This document shows positions 1 through 8,652 of a DNA stretch of 64,000 bases, one piece after another (positions within the stretch are counted from its first letter, which is position 1; each line of letters starts with the position of its first letter). Origin of the DNA: Streptomyces anulatus (GTDB lineage: Bacteria; Actinomycetota; Actinomycetes; Streptomycetales; Streptomycetaceae); the NCBI RefSeq assembly GCF_000721175.1, contig NZ_JOEZ01000007.1:248001-312000 (forward strand). The letters run 5' to 3'. The position numbers and the translations under genes were made by a program. The notes under the pieces are model-generated. The model was given only the letters and a program-made list of their open reading frames with translations, searched no databases and was not told where the DNA came from.

Positions 1-2
1 CC

Positions 3-914
3 CCGCTGGCACCCCAGGCGCCGCACGCCCCCGCAGCTCCGCAGGCGCCCCAGGCCCCGTCCCCGTACGGCCAGCCGCAGCAGCCGCAATTCGGCCAGAT
101 CCCGGGTCAGGGCGTCCCGCCCGCCGCTCCCTTCGGTCAGCAGGCTCCCGCGCCCTACGGTCAGCCCGCACCGGCCCCGTACGGTCAGCAGCCCCCCGTC
201 TCCATGCCTCCGGGCGTCCCGCAGGGCGTGCCCCAGGGAGTTCCGGCCGCGGGTGCGGGCCTCCAGGCGGCCCTGCAGCCGTACAAGGAGACCGCGACCG
301 GCCAGCGCTGGACCCCGCAGAACCAGCAGCTCATGCGGGTCGACCTGACCATGGGCGGATCCGGGGTCCTGGCCCGCCAGGGCAGCATGGTGATGTATCA
401 GGGCAAGGTGGACTTCGGCCACAAGAGCGCCGGCTTCGTCGGCCGCGCCGTGGGCAACGCCACCGGCCAGGAGATGCAGCTGATGCGCTGTACCGGCCGC
501 GGCCAGGTCTTCCTCGCCGAGGAGGGCTCACACCTGCACCCGATCGAACTGCAAGGTGACGGCATCTGCGTCTCCGCCGAGAGCGTCCTCGCCTTCGACG
601 AGTCCCTCCAGTACGAGGTCCGCAGGGTCGAGGGGCACGGCATCCCCGGCGGCGCCCTGTTCACCATGCTGTTCCAGGGCACCGGCACCGTGGTCGTGAA
701 GACCCACGGCACCCCGGTCGTCCTGCCGGTCACGCCCACCACGTTCGCCGACTGCAACGCCGTCGTCGCCTGGTCAGCCGCCTCCCAGGTGATCGTCTCC
801 AGCCAGGTCCGGCTGCGCCGCAACGCGTATCCCGGACACAGCGGGGAGACCGTGAACCTCCAGTTCCGGGGCGCCCCCGGCAACTTCATCGTCGTCCAGC
901 CCTACGAGGTCTGA
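3..914 (+). CDS. AIM24 family protein, 5' end outside the window
   Basis: The frame is open from the first bases, so the gene starts upstream of the window. The visible N-terminal part (about 90 residues) is a Pro/Gln/Ala-rich linker with repeated APYGQ and GVPQ units. The C-terminal 200 or so residues form an AIM24-type beta-rich domain, with phrases such as VLARQGSMVMYQGKVDF and a final IVVQPYEV that recur in the next two genes. A low-complexity linker before AIM24 suggests another domain upstream; in Streptomyces this is often a TerD-like domain, which is inference here. AIM24 was named for a yeast mitochondrial protein; its bacterial role is unknown. It begins an operon-like run of three AIM24 genes with 11-19 bp gaps. 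Confidence 0.85.
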   Translation, partial: PLAPQAPHAPAAPQAPQAPSPYGQPQQPQFGQIPGQGVPPAAPFGQQAPAPYGQPAPAPYGQQPPVSMPPGVPQGVPQGVPAAGAGLQAALQPYKETATGQRWTPQNQQLMRVDLTMGGSGVLARQGSMVMYQGKVDFGHKSAGFVGRAVGNATGQEMQLMRCTGRGQVFLAEEGSHLHPIELQGDGICVSAESVLAFDESLQYEVRRVEGHGIPGGALFTMLFQGTGTVVVKTHGTPVVLPVTPTTFADCNAVVAWSAASQVIVSSQVRLRRNAYPGHSGETVNLQFRGAPGNFIVVQPYEV

Positions 915-925
915 GGGAGCCCGTT

Positions 926-1606
926 ATGAACCAGCAACTCGCGGGCTACGCCCCGACCCCTGTCACGGCCCGTATGGAGAACCACGGCAAGACCATGCTC
1001 AAGGTCGCCATGGCCTCCGGGCAGGACCTCTACGCACGCACCGGCTCGATGGTGGCGTACGAGGGCTTCATCCAGTACGAGCCCAACCCGCCCGCCGTCC
1101 GGCAGACCGCCTCCCAGTGGATCGCGGGCGAGGGCGCACCCGTCATGAAGTGCTCCGGCGACGGGCTGCTCTACCTCGCCGACTACGGCGCCGACGTCGT
1201 CGTCATCAACCTCGACAACGACTCCCTCTCCGTCAACGGCACCAACCTCCTCGCCTTCGACGCCCACCTCACCTGGGGCGTCGAGAAGGTCAAGGGGATG
1301 GCCAAGTTCGCCGGGCAGGGCCTGTGGAACGTCGTCGTCCAGGGCACCGGATGGGTCGCCATCACCTCCCGGGGCACCCCGATCGTGGTCGATTGCGGAC
1401 GCGGCGAGGACGAGACGTACGTCGACCCGGACGCGCTCGTCGCCTGGTCCCCGAACCTCAAGGTGAAGGGCAAGCGCAGCTTCAAGGCCGGCTCGCTGAT
1501 CGGCCGCGGCAGCGGCGAGGCGTACCAGATGGCCTTCTCCGGCCAGGGCATCGTCGTCGTCCAGCCGAGCGAGGACAGCACGGACCGCCTGCGGATCCGG
1601 AACTGA
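926..1606 (+). CDS. AIM24 family protein (second of three)
   Basis: This 226-residue protein has no signal peptide or membrane segment. It is a single AIM24 domain. It shares with its neighbours the N-terminal pattern LYARTGSMVAYEGFIQ, a central GDGLLYLADYG strand pair, a VQGTG turn and the terminal IVVVQPSE motif. The ATG at 926 follows a GAGGGAG ribosome site at the end of the previous gene, so translation is probably coupled. Three adjacent paralogues suggest a hetero-oligomer, but that is inference. No catalytic residues are evident, and the family is usually annotated only as AIM24 or DUF124. Confidence 0.9.
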   Translation: MNQQLAGYAPTPVTARMENHGKTMLKVAMASGQDLYARTGSMVAYEGFIQYEPNPPAVRQTASQWIAGEGAPVMKCSGDGLLYLADYGADVVVINLDNDSLSVNGTNLLAFDAHLTWGVEKVKGMAKFAGQGLWNVVVQGTGWVAITSRGTPIVVDCGRGEDETYVDPDALVAWSPNLKVKGKRSFKAGSLIGRGSGEAYQMAFSGQGIVVVQPSEDSTDRLRIRN

Positions 1607-1625
1607 GGGGAAGGGGGAACACATC

Positions 1626-2381
1626 ATGCAGAGTCCGCTTTTCAGCCACACCGAGCAGCAGACCCAGGACCGGTACGCGATCCAGAACCCGCAGCTCCTG
1701 CGGGTCTCGCTGACCGGCCAGGACGACGTCCTCGCCCGCAAGGGCGCGATGGTCGCCTACCAGGGGCTGATGGACTTCGACGGGGAATACCAGTCCCAGG
1801 GCCAGCGGCGCGCCCGCGCACGTACCGGCGAGGGCCTCGACCTGATGCGCGTGTCCGGCCAGGGCACCGTCTACCTCGCCAACCTCGCGCAGTACATCCA
1901 CGTCGTGGACGTCGACCGCGAGGGGATGACCGTGGACAGCTCGTACGTCCTCGCGCTCGATTCCTCGCTGCACACCGAGGTCATCGCGGTGGACAGCCAG
2001 TACGGGATCTCCGGCAGCGGCAAGTACCAGCTCAACATCTCCGGCACCGGCAAGGTCGCCCTCATGACCTCCGGCCAGCCGCTGATGATGCAGGTCACGC
2101 CCGACAAGTACGTCAACGCCGACGCCGACGCGATCGTCGCCTGGTCCAGCTCCCTGCGCGTGCAGATGCAGGCCCAGACGCACTCCACCGGTGTCTTCCG
2201 GCGGCGCGGCAACACCGGCGAGGGCTGGGAGCTGAGCTTCCTCGGCCAGGGCTTCGCGCTGGTCCAGCCGAGCGAGGTCCTGCCTCCGCAGAACGCCCAG
2301 ATCGGCCAGGGCGCCGCCGCCCGGTTCGGCATGGGCCAGCAGGGCGCGCACGGCCAGAACCAGAACAACGCCTGGAACTGA
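1626..2381 (+). CDS. AIM24 family protein (third of three)
   Basis: The 251-residue product carries one AIM24 domain over roughly residues 15-220, then a Gln/Asn/Gly-rich tail ending in GQNQNNAWN. The recurring family phrases VLARKGAMVAYQG, GQGTVYLANLAQ, ISGTGKVALM and GFALVQPSE are all present. The ATG at 1626 follows GAGGGGAAGGGGG, a strong purine-rich ribosome site. It is the last gene of the trio; a strong hairpin follows 27 bp after its stop. Its tail differs from the two upstream paralogues, so the three are not recent duplicates. Confidence 0.9.
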   Translation: MQSPLFSHTEQQTQDRYAIQNPQLLRVSLTGQDDVLARKGAMVAYQGLMDFDGEYQSQGQRRARARTGEGLDLMRVSGQGTVYLANLAQYIHVVDVDREGMTVDSSYVLALDSSLHTEVIAVDSQYGISGSGKYQLNISGTGKVALMTSGQPLMMQVTPDKYVNADADAIVAWSSSLRVQMQAQTHSTGVFRRRGNTGEGWELSFLGQGFALVQPSEVLPPQNAQIGQGAAARFGMGQQGAHGQNQNNAWN

Positions 2382-2408
2382 CCGGCACCCGCGGAGCACA
2401 GCGGTAAG

Positions 2409-2434
2409 GGGGCGGCCTCGATGGAGGCCGCCCC
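2409..2434. terminator. Intrinsic terminator-like hairpin between converging genes
   Basis: An 11-bp perfect stem (GGGGCGGCCTC paired with GAGGCCGCCCC) closes a GATG loop. It lies between the end of the AIM24 operon and the stop codon of the NUDIX gene on the other strand, so it can serve both directions. There is no U-tract, as is common in Streptomyces. Confidence 0.65.
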
Positions 2435-3037
2435 TCAGAGCCTGTCGACCTCTGACCGGGCGGCCACGCCCTGGCACGCACGCTTCCGGCGTTGCCGAAA
2501 GGCCCTGGCAGCTCCGCTACGAGGACCTTTCGGCGCCTTGGAACCGCCCACTCCCGATACGTCCTCGTACCCGAACCAGCGCAGCTCCAGGGACTCCTCG
2601 CTGATCCGCTCCGCCGCTCCGGCCGGAGCCAGGGCGGCGTACTGAACATCGAGGTGCCGGTTGCAGGGAGAGGGAATCGGGTGCCGGTCCAGCCGGACCG
2701 GTCCGCCGCGCAGCAGGGTGAGCCCAGTGATGCCGGACTCCTCCGTCGCCTCACGGAGCGCCGCCGACTCCAGAGTGGCGTCCTGCTCCTCGCAGTGGCC
2801 GCCCATCTGGAGCCACATCCGGAGCTTCCGGTGCAGGGTCAGCAGAACCCTCTCCCGCTCCGGATCGATCACCAGCGCACTGGCCGTCACATGCCCGGCC
2901 CCGCACGCCTTCCACATGCCGTCGTCGTGCTGTGCCAGGTGATCCAGGTAGACCCGGCGCAGCTCCGCCTGGTCGCCGGCCTCGTCCGCGGGGGCGTAAC
3001 CCTTCAGTACGAGGGTGGCGTCGTCGTGCAGGGTCAC
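2435..3037 (-). CDS. NUDIX hydrolase with a repeat-derived C-terminal tail
   Basis: The 200-residue product has a NUDIX box around residues 90-115 reading GGHCEEQDATLESAALREAT followed by EESGI; the REATEESG core is intact and the first part has one extra residue, a variant I recall in actinomycete members. The GTG start at 3037 overlaps the stop of the upstream metalloprotease gene as GTGA, so the pair is translationally coupled. The substrate cannot be told. The last ~37 residues, after the motif RWFGYEDVSGV, are basic and Ala-rich and are encoded by a dispersed palindromic repeat; homologues I recall end shortly after this point with a helix. The natural C-terminus therefore seems to have been replaced. 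Confidence 0.85.
   Translation of the reverse strand: MTLHDDATLVLKGYAPADEAGDQAELRRVYLDHLAQHDDGMWKACGAGHVTASALVIDPERERVLLTLHRKLRMWLQMGGHCEEQDATLESAALREATEESGITGLTLLRGGPVRLDRHPIPSPCNRHLDVQYAALAPAGAAERISEESLELRWFGYEDVSGVGGSKAPKGPRSGAARAFRQRRKRACQGVAARSEVDRL
2450..2560. repeat. Dispersed palindromic repeat, related to the mini-elements near 17.1 and 29.9 kb
   Basis: The segment holds CCTGGCACGCACGCT and GCGTTGCCG, words shared with the elements at 17084-17188 and 29890-30058. It also contains an inverted repeat, CCGAAAGG against CCTTTCGG, extending to GGCG/CGCC. The TTTCGAAA terminal repeats of the full element are absent, so this is a degenerate or different subfamily member. It encodes the abnormal C-terminus of the NUDIX gene. 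Confidence 0.5.
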
Positions 3038-4497
3038 CGGTCGCGGCCGTCCTTGCCGTCCTCGTCGCCCTCGGCCTCGCCCTCGCCCTCGCCCTGATCG
3101 TCTGCCTCGGCCTCGGGGGCCTTCGGCTTGCCGGAGCCCTTCGCCGCCTCGCCGAGCATCTTGTCCAGCTCGGAGAAGTCGGCCTGCTCGTGATGGACGA
3201 AGCCGTCCGGGTCGTCCAGGTCGTGCGCCGTCGGCAGCATGTCCGGGTGCGACCAGAGCGCGTCCCGGCCCTCCAGGCCCCGGGCGTCCGTGAGCGAGGC
3301 CCACAGGCGCGAGGCGTCCCGCAGCCGGCGCGGACGCAGCTGGAGACCGATGAGCGTGGCGAACGTCTGCTCGGCCGGGCCGCCGGAGGCACGGCGCCTG
3401 CGCATCGTCTCGCGCAGCGCGTCGGCCGAGGTCAGCCGGGACTTCGCGGCCTCGTGGACCACCGCGTCCACCCAGCCCTCCACCAGCGCGAGAGCCGTCT
3501 CCAGCCGGGCCAGGGACGCCTTCTGCTCGGGCGTGTCCTCGGGCTGGAACATGCCCTGCTGAAGGGCGTCCTGCAGCTGCTCCGGCTGCGAGGGGTCGAA
3601 CTGGCCGACGACGTCCTCCAGCTTGCTGGTGTCGACCTTGATGCCTCGGGCGTACGCCTCGACGGCACCGAACAGATGCGACCTCAGCCACGGCACATGG
3701 GCGAAGAGCCGCTGGTGAGCGGTCTCGCGCAGGGCCAGATACAGCCGGACCTCGTCCTGCGGGACGCTGAGGTCCTTGCCGAACTTCTCCACGTTCAGCG
3801 GGAGCAGCGCGGCCTTGCCCGCCGGCCCCAGCGGCAGCCCGATGTCGGTGGAACCCACCACCTCACCGGCCAGCACGCCCACGGCCTGCCCGATCTGCTG
3901 GCCGAACATGGCGCCGCCCATGGAGCGCATCATGCCGATCAGCGGGCCCGCCATGGCCTGCATCTCCTCGGGGAGCACATCGCCCATCGCCAGGCCCACC
4001 CGCTCGGCCACCGGGTCGACCAGCTGCTGCCAGGCCGGCAGCGAGGCCTCGACCCACTCCGCGCGGCTCCACGCCACGGTGGAGACCGAACCGGAGGGCA
4101 TCGACGTGACGCCGTCGAGCCAGAGGTCCGCCAGCCGCAGCGCATCGTCGACCGCCGTGCGCTCGGACGGTCCGACGCTGGCGTCCTTGGTGCCGTCCGG
4201 GGTGCCCTGCGAGACGGTCTGGCGGGCGATCTGCTTGGCCATGTCCCAGTTCACGGGACCGCCCTCGTAGCTCAGCATCTGGCCGAGCTGCTGGAAGGCC
4301 GCGCCGAGATCGTTAGGATTCATCGAGCCGAACATTGCGGCGAACGGGTTGTCCCCGCCCGCCCCCGGCCCGAATCCGAACGGGCCTGCGGGCCCGCCCG
4401 CGCTCTGCCCACCTTCGGTGGGGTCCTTCTTCTTGCCCTCGTCGCCGTTCTCCGGCTCCTCCGGCGGAAGGCCGAATCCGAATGGGGTGTCACTCAC
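3034..4497 (-). CDS. Zinc-dependent metalloprotease family protein (DUF2342 type)
   Basis: The 487-residue soluble protein matches the actinobacterial DUF2342 / putative zinc metalloprotease family by its overall sequence. It has a Gly/Pro-rich N-terminus (FGFGLPPEEPEN), a conserved middle with LVEGWVDAVVHEAA, and an acidic, Asp/Glu/Lys-rich C-terminal tail. A textbook HEXXH is not evident; the nearest match is VVHEAAKS in the helix. It starts at an ATG and overlaps the NUDIX gene by 4 bp. Proteolytic activity is assigned only by family name, and no substrate is known to me. Confidence 0.8.
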   Translation of the reverse strand: MSDTPFGFGLPPEEPENGDEGKKKDPTEGGQSAGGPAGPFGFGPGAGGDNPFAAMFGSMNPNDLGAAFQQLGQMLSYEGGPVNWDMAKQIARQTVSQGTPDGTKDASVGPSERTAVDDALRLADLWLDGVTSMPSGSVSTVAWSRAEWVEASLPAWQQLVDPVAERVGLAMGDVLPEEMQAMAGPLIGMMRSMGGAMFGQQIGQAVGVLAGEVVGSTDIGLPLGPAGKAALLPLNVEKFGKDLSVPQDEVRLYLALRETAHQRLFAHVPWLRSHLFGAVEAYARGIKVDTSKLEDVVGQFDPSQPEQLQDALQQGMFQPEDTPEQKASLARLETALALVEGWVDAVVHEAAKSRLTSADALRETMRRRRASGGPAEQTFATLIGLQLRPRRLRDASRLWASLTDARGLEGRDALWSHPDMLPTAHDLDDPDGFVHHEQADFSELDKMLGEAAKGSGKPKAPEAEADDQGEGEGEAEGDEDGKDGRDR

Positions 4498-4687
4498 GGG
4501 TTTCCTCGGCTCGTAGGGCCGTCGGCTCGAACCGACGGCGACTGCCCGACATCACCATCCAGCGTAGACACCACGCCCGCTTCGGGCCTCAGTGCTCCGC
4601 CGACTCCCGGCCTGCGGCAGGATGGACGCCACCTGGTACGTACGCGTCATTCGGGTACGCACTGAAGACAACCGCTGGAGACGCCCG

Positions 4688-5839
4688 GTGAGTTCCCCAG
4701 ATCCGCAGGTTCGCGCAGCGCGAAACCTGACCGACCCGTCACCCGAGAGCACGCCCGAGAAGAAACGCCCCAGGCCCCCCAGAAACCGGGGCCCCGTCGT
4801 CGCGGTCACCGGTGCCGCCACCGGCATCGGCGAACTGCTGACCGCCCACCTCGCCGCATCCGACGCGATCAAGCAGGTCATCGCGATCGACGAGCGCCGT
4901 GGCGAGGTGTCCGAGGCGACCTGGCACATCCTGGACGTACGGGACCCGGCCATCGCCGAGAAGCTGCGCGGCGCCGACGTCGTCGTGCACCTGGCCCTCG
5001 ATCTCGACCTGGAGACCGACCCCGCCGCCCGCACCGCGTACAACGTACGCGGCACCCAGACCGTGCTCACCGCCGCGGCCGCCGTCGGGGTCCACCGGGT
5101 CGTGCTGTGCACCTCGGCGATGGTCTACGGGGCGCTCGCCGACAACGACGTGCCGCTGTCCGAGGACGCCGAGCTGCGCGCCACCGCGGAGGCCACCGGC
5201 GTCGGCGACCTCCTGGAGATCGAGCGGCTCGGCCGCCGGGCCCCGCGCGCCCACCCCGGGCTCAACGTCACCGTCGTGCGCCCCACCGTCCTGATCGGCG
5301 GCACCGACACAGCCCTGACCCGCTACTTCGAGTCCCCGCGCCTCCTGGTCGTCGCCGGATCCCGCCCCACCTGGCAGTTCTGCCATGTGGAGGACCTGGT
5401 GACGGCCCTGGAGTACGCCGCCCTTGAGAAGATCGACGGCGAGTTCGCGGTCGGCTGCGACGGCTGGCTGGAGCAGGAGGAGGTCGAGGAGCTCAGCGGC
5501 GTACGCAGGATGGAGCTGCCCTCCGCCGTCGCGCTCGGGGCCGCCGCCCGGCTGCACCGGATCGGCCTCACCCCGTCCCCGGCGGGCGACCTGGCGTACA
5601 CGATGCACCCCTGGGTGGTCAGCGTCAGCCGGCTGCACGACGTGGGATGGCGGCCGAAGTGGACGAACGAGGAAGTGCTCGGCGCCCTCCTCGAAGAGGT
5701 CGAGGGCCGCCACACGCTCGCCGGACGCCGCCTCGGCCGTAAGGACGCCACCGCCGCCGGAGCCGCCGGAGCCACGGTCGCCCTGCTCGGCGCCGCCGCC
5801 GTGGTCCGCCGCGCCCGCAAGGCCCGCCGCCGCATCTGA
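4688..5839 (+). CDS. SDR family NAD(P)-dependent oxidoreductase / epimerase
   Basis: The 383-residue product is an extended SDR protein. A Rossmann nucleotide-binding motif appears near residue 40 as VVAVTGAATGIGELL, followed by an acidic strand end (VIAIDERR) that fits NAD preference. The region around LCTSAMVYG carries the active-site Ser/Tyr area, but the Tyr is followed by GALAD rather than the usual YxxxK, so catalysis is uncertain. The last 35 residues are Ala-rich, hydrophobic and end in Arg/Lys, possibly a membrane anchor. I chose the GTG at 4688 because GGAG sits 7 bp upstream; longer in-frame starts lack one. Confidence 0.8.
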   Translation: MSSPDPQVRAARNLTDPSPESTPEKKRPRPPRNRGPVVAVTGAATGIGELLTAHLAASDAIKQVIAIDERRGEVSEATWHILDVRDPAIAEKLRGADVVVHLALDLDLETDPAARTAYNVRGTQTVLTAAAAVGVHRVVLCTSAMVYGALADNDVPLSEDAELRATAEATGVGDLLEIERLGRRAPRAHPGLNVTVVRPTVLIGGTDTALTRYFESPRLLVVAGSRPTWQFCHVEDLVTALEYAALEKIDGEFAVGCDGWLEQEEVEELSGVRRMELPSAVALGAAARLHRIGLTPSPAGDLAYTMHPWVVSVSRLHDVGWRPKWTNEEVLGALLEEVEGRHTLAGRRLGRKDATAAGAAGATVALLGAAAVVRRARKARRRI

Positions 5840-5944
5840 GCGCCCACCGCGCCCGCGGGCCTGTAGGAGGCTCCAAACCGGCCGGCCGGCCGCCGGTGGA
5901 AGAGGCAGTTCCGGGATGTCGGTGCCGTACGGCACGATGGGGGC

Positions 5945-6406
5945 ATGGCACGCAACCACGACCACCCCGGCGAGCACGCGGCAGCGGATCCCATCCGGCT
6001 GCTGGCGATCCGGGACACCCCGCTCTCCGTCGACGAGGTCTTCATGGCCGTCGGCGACGACGCGGCGGGCGGCATCGCGCTCTTCGTCGGCACCGTGCGC
6101 AACCACGACTCCGGACAGGACGTCGGGGCGCTCGGCTATTCCTGTCACCCTTCGGCCGGGGACGAGCTGCGCCGGGTGGCGGAGAAGGTCGTCGCCGACT
6201 TCCCGGTCCGTGCCCTGGCGGCCGTCCACCGAGTGGGTGAACTGGAGGTGGGCGATCTGGCCGTGGTCGTCGCCGTCGCCTGCCCGCACCGCGCCGAGGC
6301 CTTCGAGGCCTGCCGCAGGCTCATCGACGACCTCAAGCACGAGGTTCCGATCTGGAAGCACCAGCGCTTCTCGGACGGCACGGAGGAGTGGGTCGGAGCC
6401 TGCTGA
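5945..6406 (+). CDS. moaE: Molybdopterin synthase catalytic subunit MoaE
   Basis: The 153-residue protein converts cyclic pyranopterin monophosphate to molybdopterin together with the thiocarboxylated small subunit MoaD. The family signatures are present: LFVGTVRNHDSGQDV near the start of the fold, LAAVHRVGELEVGDLAVVVAV in the middle, and the catalytic-lysine segment KHEVPIWKHQ near the end. No moaD is next to it, so the partner must lie elsewhere. It appears to be a single-gene unit followed by a hairpin at 6409-6443. Confidence 0.93.
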   Translation: MARNHDHPGEHAAADPIRLLAIRDTPLSVDEVFMAVGDDAAGGIALFVGTVRNHDSGQDVGALGYSCHPSAGDELRRVAEKVVADFPVRALAAVHRVGELEVGDLAVVVAVACPHRAEAFEACRRLIDDLKHEVPIWKHQRFSDGTEEWVGAC

Positions 6407-6408
6407 GC

Positions 6409-6443
6409 GCAAACCGCACGGGGGCGCATCAGCCCCGATTTGC
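6409..6443 (+). terminator. Hairpin after moaE
   Basis: An interrupted stem pairs GCAAA with TTTGC and GGGGC with GCCCC directly after the moaE stop codon. It is a plausible terminator with no long U-tract. Confidence 0.45.
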
Positions 6444-6532
6444 GTAACGGCACCCCCGCCACGAGCGTTGGTCTTCCGGATCGTTAATCTGCTGATCGGG
6501 CATCCGGTCGCTCATGGGGTAGGGAGGTCGTG

Positions 6533-6703
6533 ATGGCGGCACTCGCTTGGCTGTTGATTCCACTTTTCGCTGCCGTCGGCGGTGCGATATGGGCGAGTTG
6601 GGCTGCCCGCAATCGCACGACCGGCGATGTCACCGAACTCGCCGGGTACGCCAGGTTCCGTGACGCGATGGAGAAATCGCACTCCGGTTCCGAGGCTCTC
6701 TGA
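6533..6703 (+). CDS. Small membrane protein of unknown function (56 aa)
   Basis: A 56-residue reading frame starts at an ATG 5 bp after a strong GGGAGG ribosome site. Residues 3-25 form one hydrophobic helix (ALAWLLIPLFAAVGGAIWAS), followed by a basic AARNRT stretch and a polar, charged tail containing YARFRDAMEKS. This layout fits a single-pass membrane protein with a cytoplasmic tail. Upstream of a membrane protease, it could be a partner or substrate, but that is speculation. Codon use has strong third-position GC, as expected for a real Streptomyces gene. Confidence 0.7.
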   Translation: MAALAWLLIPLFAAVGGAIWASWAARNRTTGDVTELAGYARFRDAMEKSHSGSEAL

Positions 6704-6804
6704 GACCGCCGCACGCCGCGTGACCACCTTCCGCCGCGTTCCGGCCGCCTCGTACGAACCGGCCCCGACAGTGCACTGACAGGCCCTTCCCGTACTGTCG
6801 TTCC

Positions 6805-7920
6805 ATGCCACGCCGCACCGCGACGATGCTCGCCTCCACCCTCATCCTCATCGCGCTGCTCTGCGCAGGCGTGCTGATCAAAGTGCCGTATGCGGAGATG
6901 TCTCCCGGACCGACGGTCAACACCCTCGGTGAAGCGCGTGGCGAGCCCGTTCTGCAGATCTCCGGTCGCAAGACGTACCCGGCCTCCGGTCATCTCAACA
7001 TGACGACGGTCCGCGTCACCGGAGCGGACTACCGGATGAACATCGTCGAGGCCGTCTACGGCTGGCTGGCGCACGACAGCGTCGTGGTGCCGCACGACAC
7101 GCTCTACCCGGACGGCAAGACCGAGGAGCAGTCCACCCAGGAGAACGCCGAGGAGTTCAGCCAGTCCCAGGAGAGCGCCAAGGTGGCCGCCCTGAAGGAG
7201 CTGGACATCCCGGTCTCCACGCAGGTCGTGGTCTCCACGGTGGTCAAGGGCAGCCCCTCCGAGGACAAGCTGCACGCGGGGGACGTGATCAAGGCCGTCG
7301 ACGGCACGGCGGTGAAGGAGCCCGGCGACGTCGCGGAGCTCGTCACCAAGCACCAGCCGGGCGAGGACGTCACTTTCACCATCGTCCCGGCGAAGGAGGC
7401 CGCCGCGGCCGAGAAGGCCGGCCGTGACCCCGAGGGCAGCGAGAAGATCACCATCAGGACCGTGAAGGCTCCCGCCGCCGAGGACGGTGGCGAGGAGGAG
7501 GGGAAGGACCGGGCGATCGTCGGGATCAGGGCCGGGACGGACCACACGTTCCCGTTCGAGATCGACATCAAGCTCGCGGACGTCGGCGGGCCGAGCGCCG
7601 GGCTGATGTTCTCCCTGGGCATCATCGACAAGCTCACCCGGGGCGATCTGACCGGCGGCAAGTTCGTCGCCGGCACCGGCACCATCGACGACGCGGGCAA
7701 GGTCGGCCCGATCGGTGGCATCAACATGAAGCTGGTCGGCGCCCGCGGCGCCGGTGCCCGCTACTTCCTCACGCCCGACGACAACTGCGCGTCGGCAGCG
7801 GCCGACACCCCCAGCGGCCTCACGCTGGTGCGGGTCAGGACCATCGAGGACGCCACGAAGTCGCTTGAGCAGATCCGCGCGGGGAAGACCGCCGGCCTGC
7901 CGAGCTGCTCGACCGGCTGA
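6805..7920 (+). CDS. PDZ and Lon (S16) domain membrane serine protease, YlbL type
   Basis: The 371-residue product has one N-terminal membrane helix (residues 8-25), a PDZ domain around residues 125-205 (VVKGSPSEDKLHAGDVIKAV) and a C-terminal Lon-type proteolytic domain. The catalytic Ser lies in GGPSAGLMFSLG and the catalytic Lys in GGINMKLVG, as in the Lon Ser-Lys dyad. There is no ATPase domain. In Bacillus subtilis, YlbL degrades the cell-division inhibitor YneA; the role here is unknown. The ATG at 6805 gives a natural N-terminal anchor. Confidence 0.92.
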   Translation: MPRRTATMLASTLILIALLCAGVLIKVPYAEMSPGPTVNTLGEARGEPVLQISGRKTYPASGHLNMTTVRVTGADYRMNIVEAVYGWLAHDSVVVPHDTLYPDGKTEEQSTQENAEEFSQSQESAKVAALKELDIPVSTQVVVSTVVKGSPSEDKLHAGDVIKAVDGTAVKEPGDVAELVTKHQPGEDVTFTIVPAKEAAAAEKAGRDPEGSEKITIRTVKAPAAEDGGEEEGKDRAIVGIRAGTDHTFPFEIDIKLADVGGPSAGLMFSLGIIDKLTRGDLTGGKFVAGTGTIDDAGKVGPIGGINMKLVGARGAGARYFLTPDDNCASAAADTPSGLTLVRVRTIEDATKSLEQIRAGKTAGLPSCSTG

Positions 7921-7968
7921 CGGCCGCGCCGCCCGGGAACCGTACGAAGGCCCCGGGCAGCGGCCGGA

Positions 7969-8529
7969 TCAGGACTCGAACGTCGCCGCGAGCGCCTCGG
8001 CGAGGCCGGGCACCAGACCGGCGCCGGTCAGCACCTCGGTGGGGGAGTCCTTCTCGCGCAGCCGTACGGCGGACTCGCGTGCCCCGTCCCGCAGGACCGC
8101 CACGGTCATCCGCACCTCCTGCCGGTCGGGGTGCTTGGCCACCCACTGGGTCAGCTGCTTGTCGCTGAGACCATCCGGCACGGAGGCCTCGGCGGACGGC
8201 GGCAGCATCAGCCGCTCCACCGTCATGGCGCAGCCGACCACGGCGTCGGGCCAGGCGATCGTGCCGAGGAAGTCGTCGAGCGCGGTGCCCGGGGGAAGTT
8301 CGTCCTGCTCGATCGGGGTGAGCGCGGCGACGGACGAGCTGGGGTCCTCAAGGCCCAGCTGAGCGGCGAGACCGGGTTCCTGGACCCTTAGCCGGGCGGT
8401 GTCGACCAAGGCGAACAGCCGGGCGGGCTGGTCCCAGCCGAGGTTGGAGGCATAGGCGTCGATTTCGAGGACGGCGACGGTGAGCGGACTCGCGGCCATC
8501 GGGGGTCCTGAGGGGGAAACGTTGGGCAT
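7969..8529 (-). CDS. PPA1309 family protein
   Basis: A 186-residue soluble protein with no signal peptide. I recognise it as the actinobacterial PPA1309 family, often found beside the PDZ-Lon protease and UPF0182 genes as here. Conserved-looking stretches are AVLEIDAYASNLGWDQPARLFALVDT and TPIEQDELPPG. Function is unknown. It is divergent from the UPF0182 gene. The ATG at 8529 (MPNVSP) is the first good start after the divergent promoter region. Confidence 0.82.
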   Translation of the reverse strand: MPNVSPSGPPMAASPLTVAVLEIDAYASNLGWDQPARLFALVDTARLRVQEPGLAAQLGLEDPSSSVAALTPIEQDELPPGTALDDFLGTIAWPDAVVGCAMTVERLMLPPSAEASVPDGLSDKQLTQWVAKHPDRQEVRMTVAVLRDGARESAVRLREKDSPTEVLTGAGLVPGLAEALAATFES

Positions 8530-8652
8530 GGGCAATATCCTGCCTCCTTCCGCCCCGGGAACGGGAACTAGGTAAAGCTTCAGTAAGTTGCATAGGTGGG
8601 CTCCAGGATCGCTGGGCCTGTCCACACGACCGCGAACTTCGAGGTGCGCACG

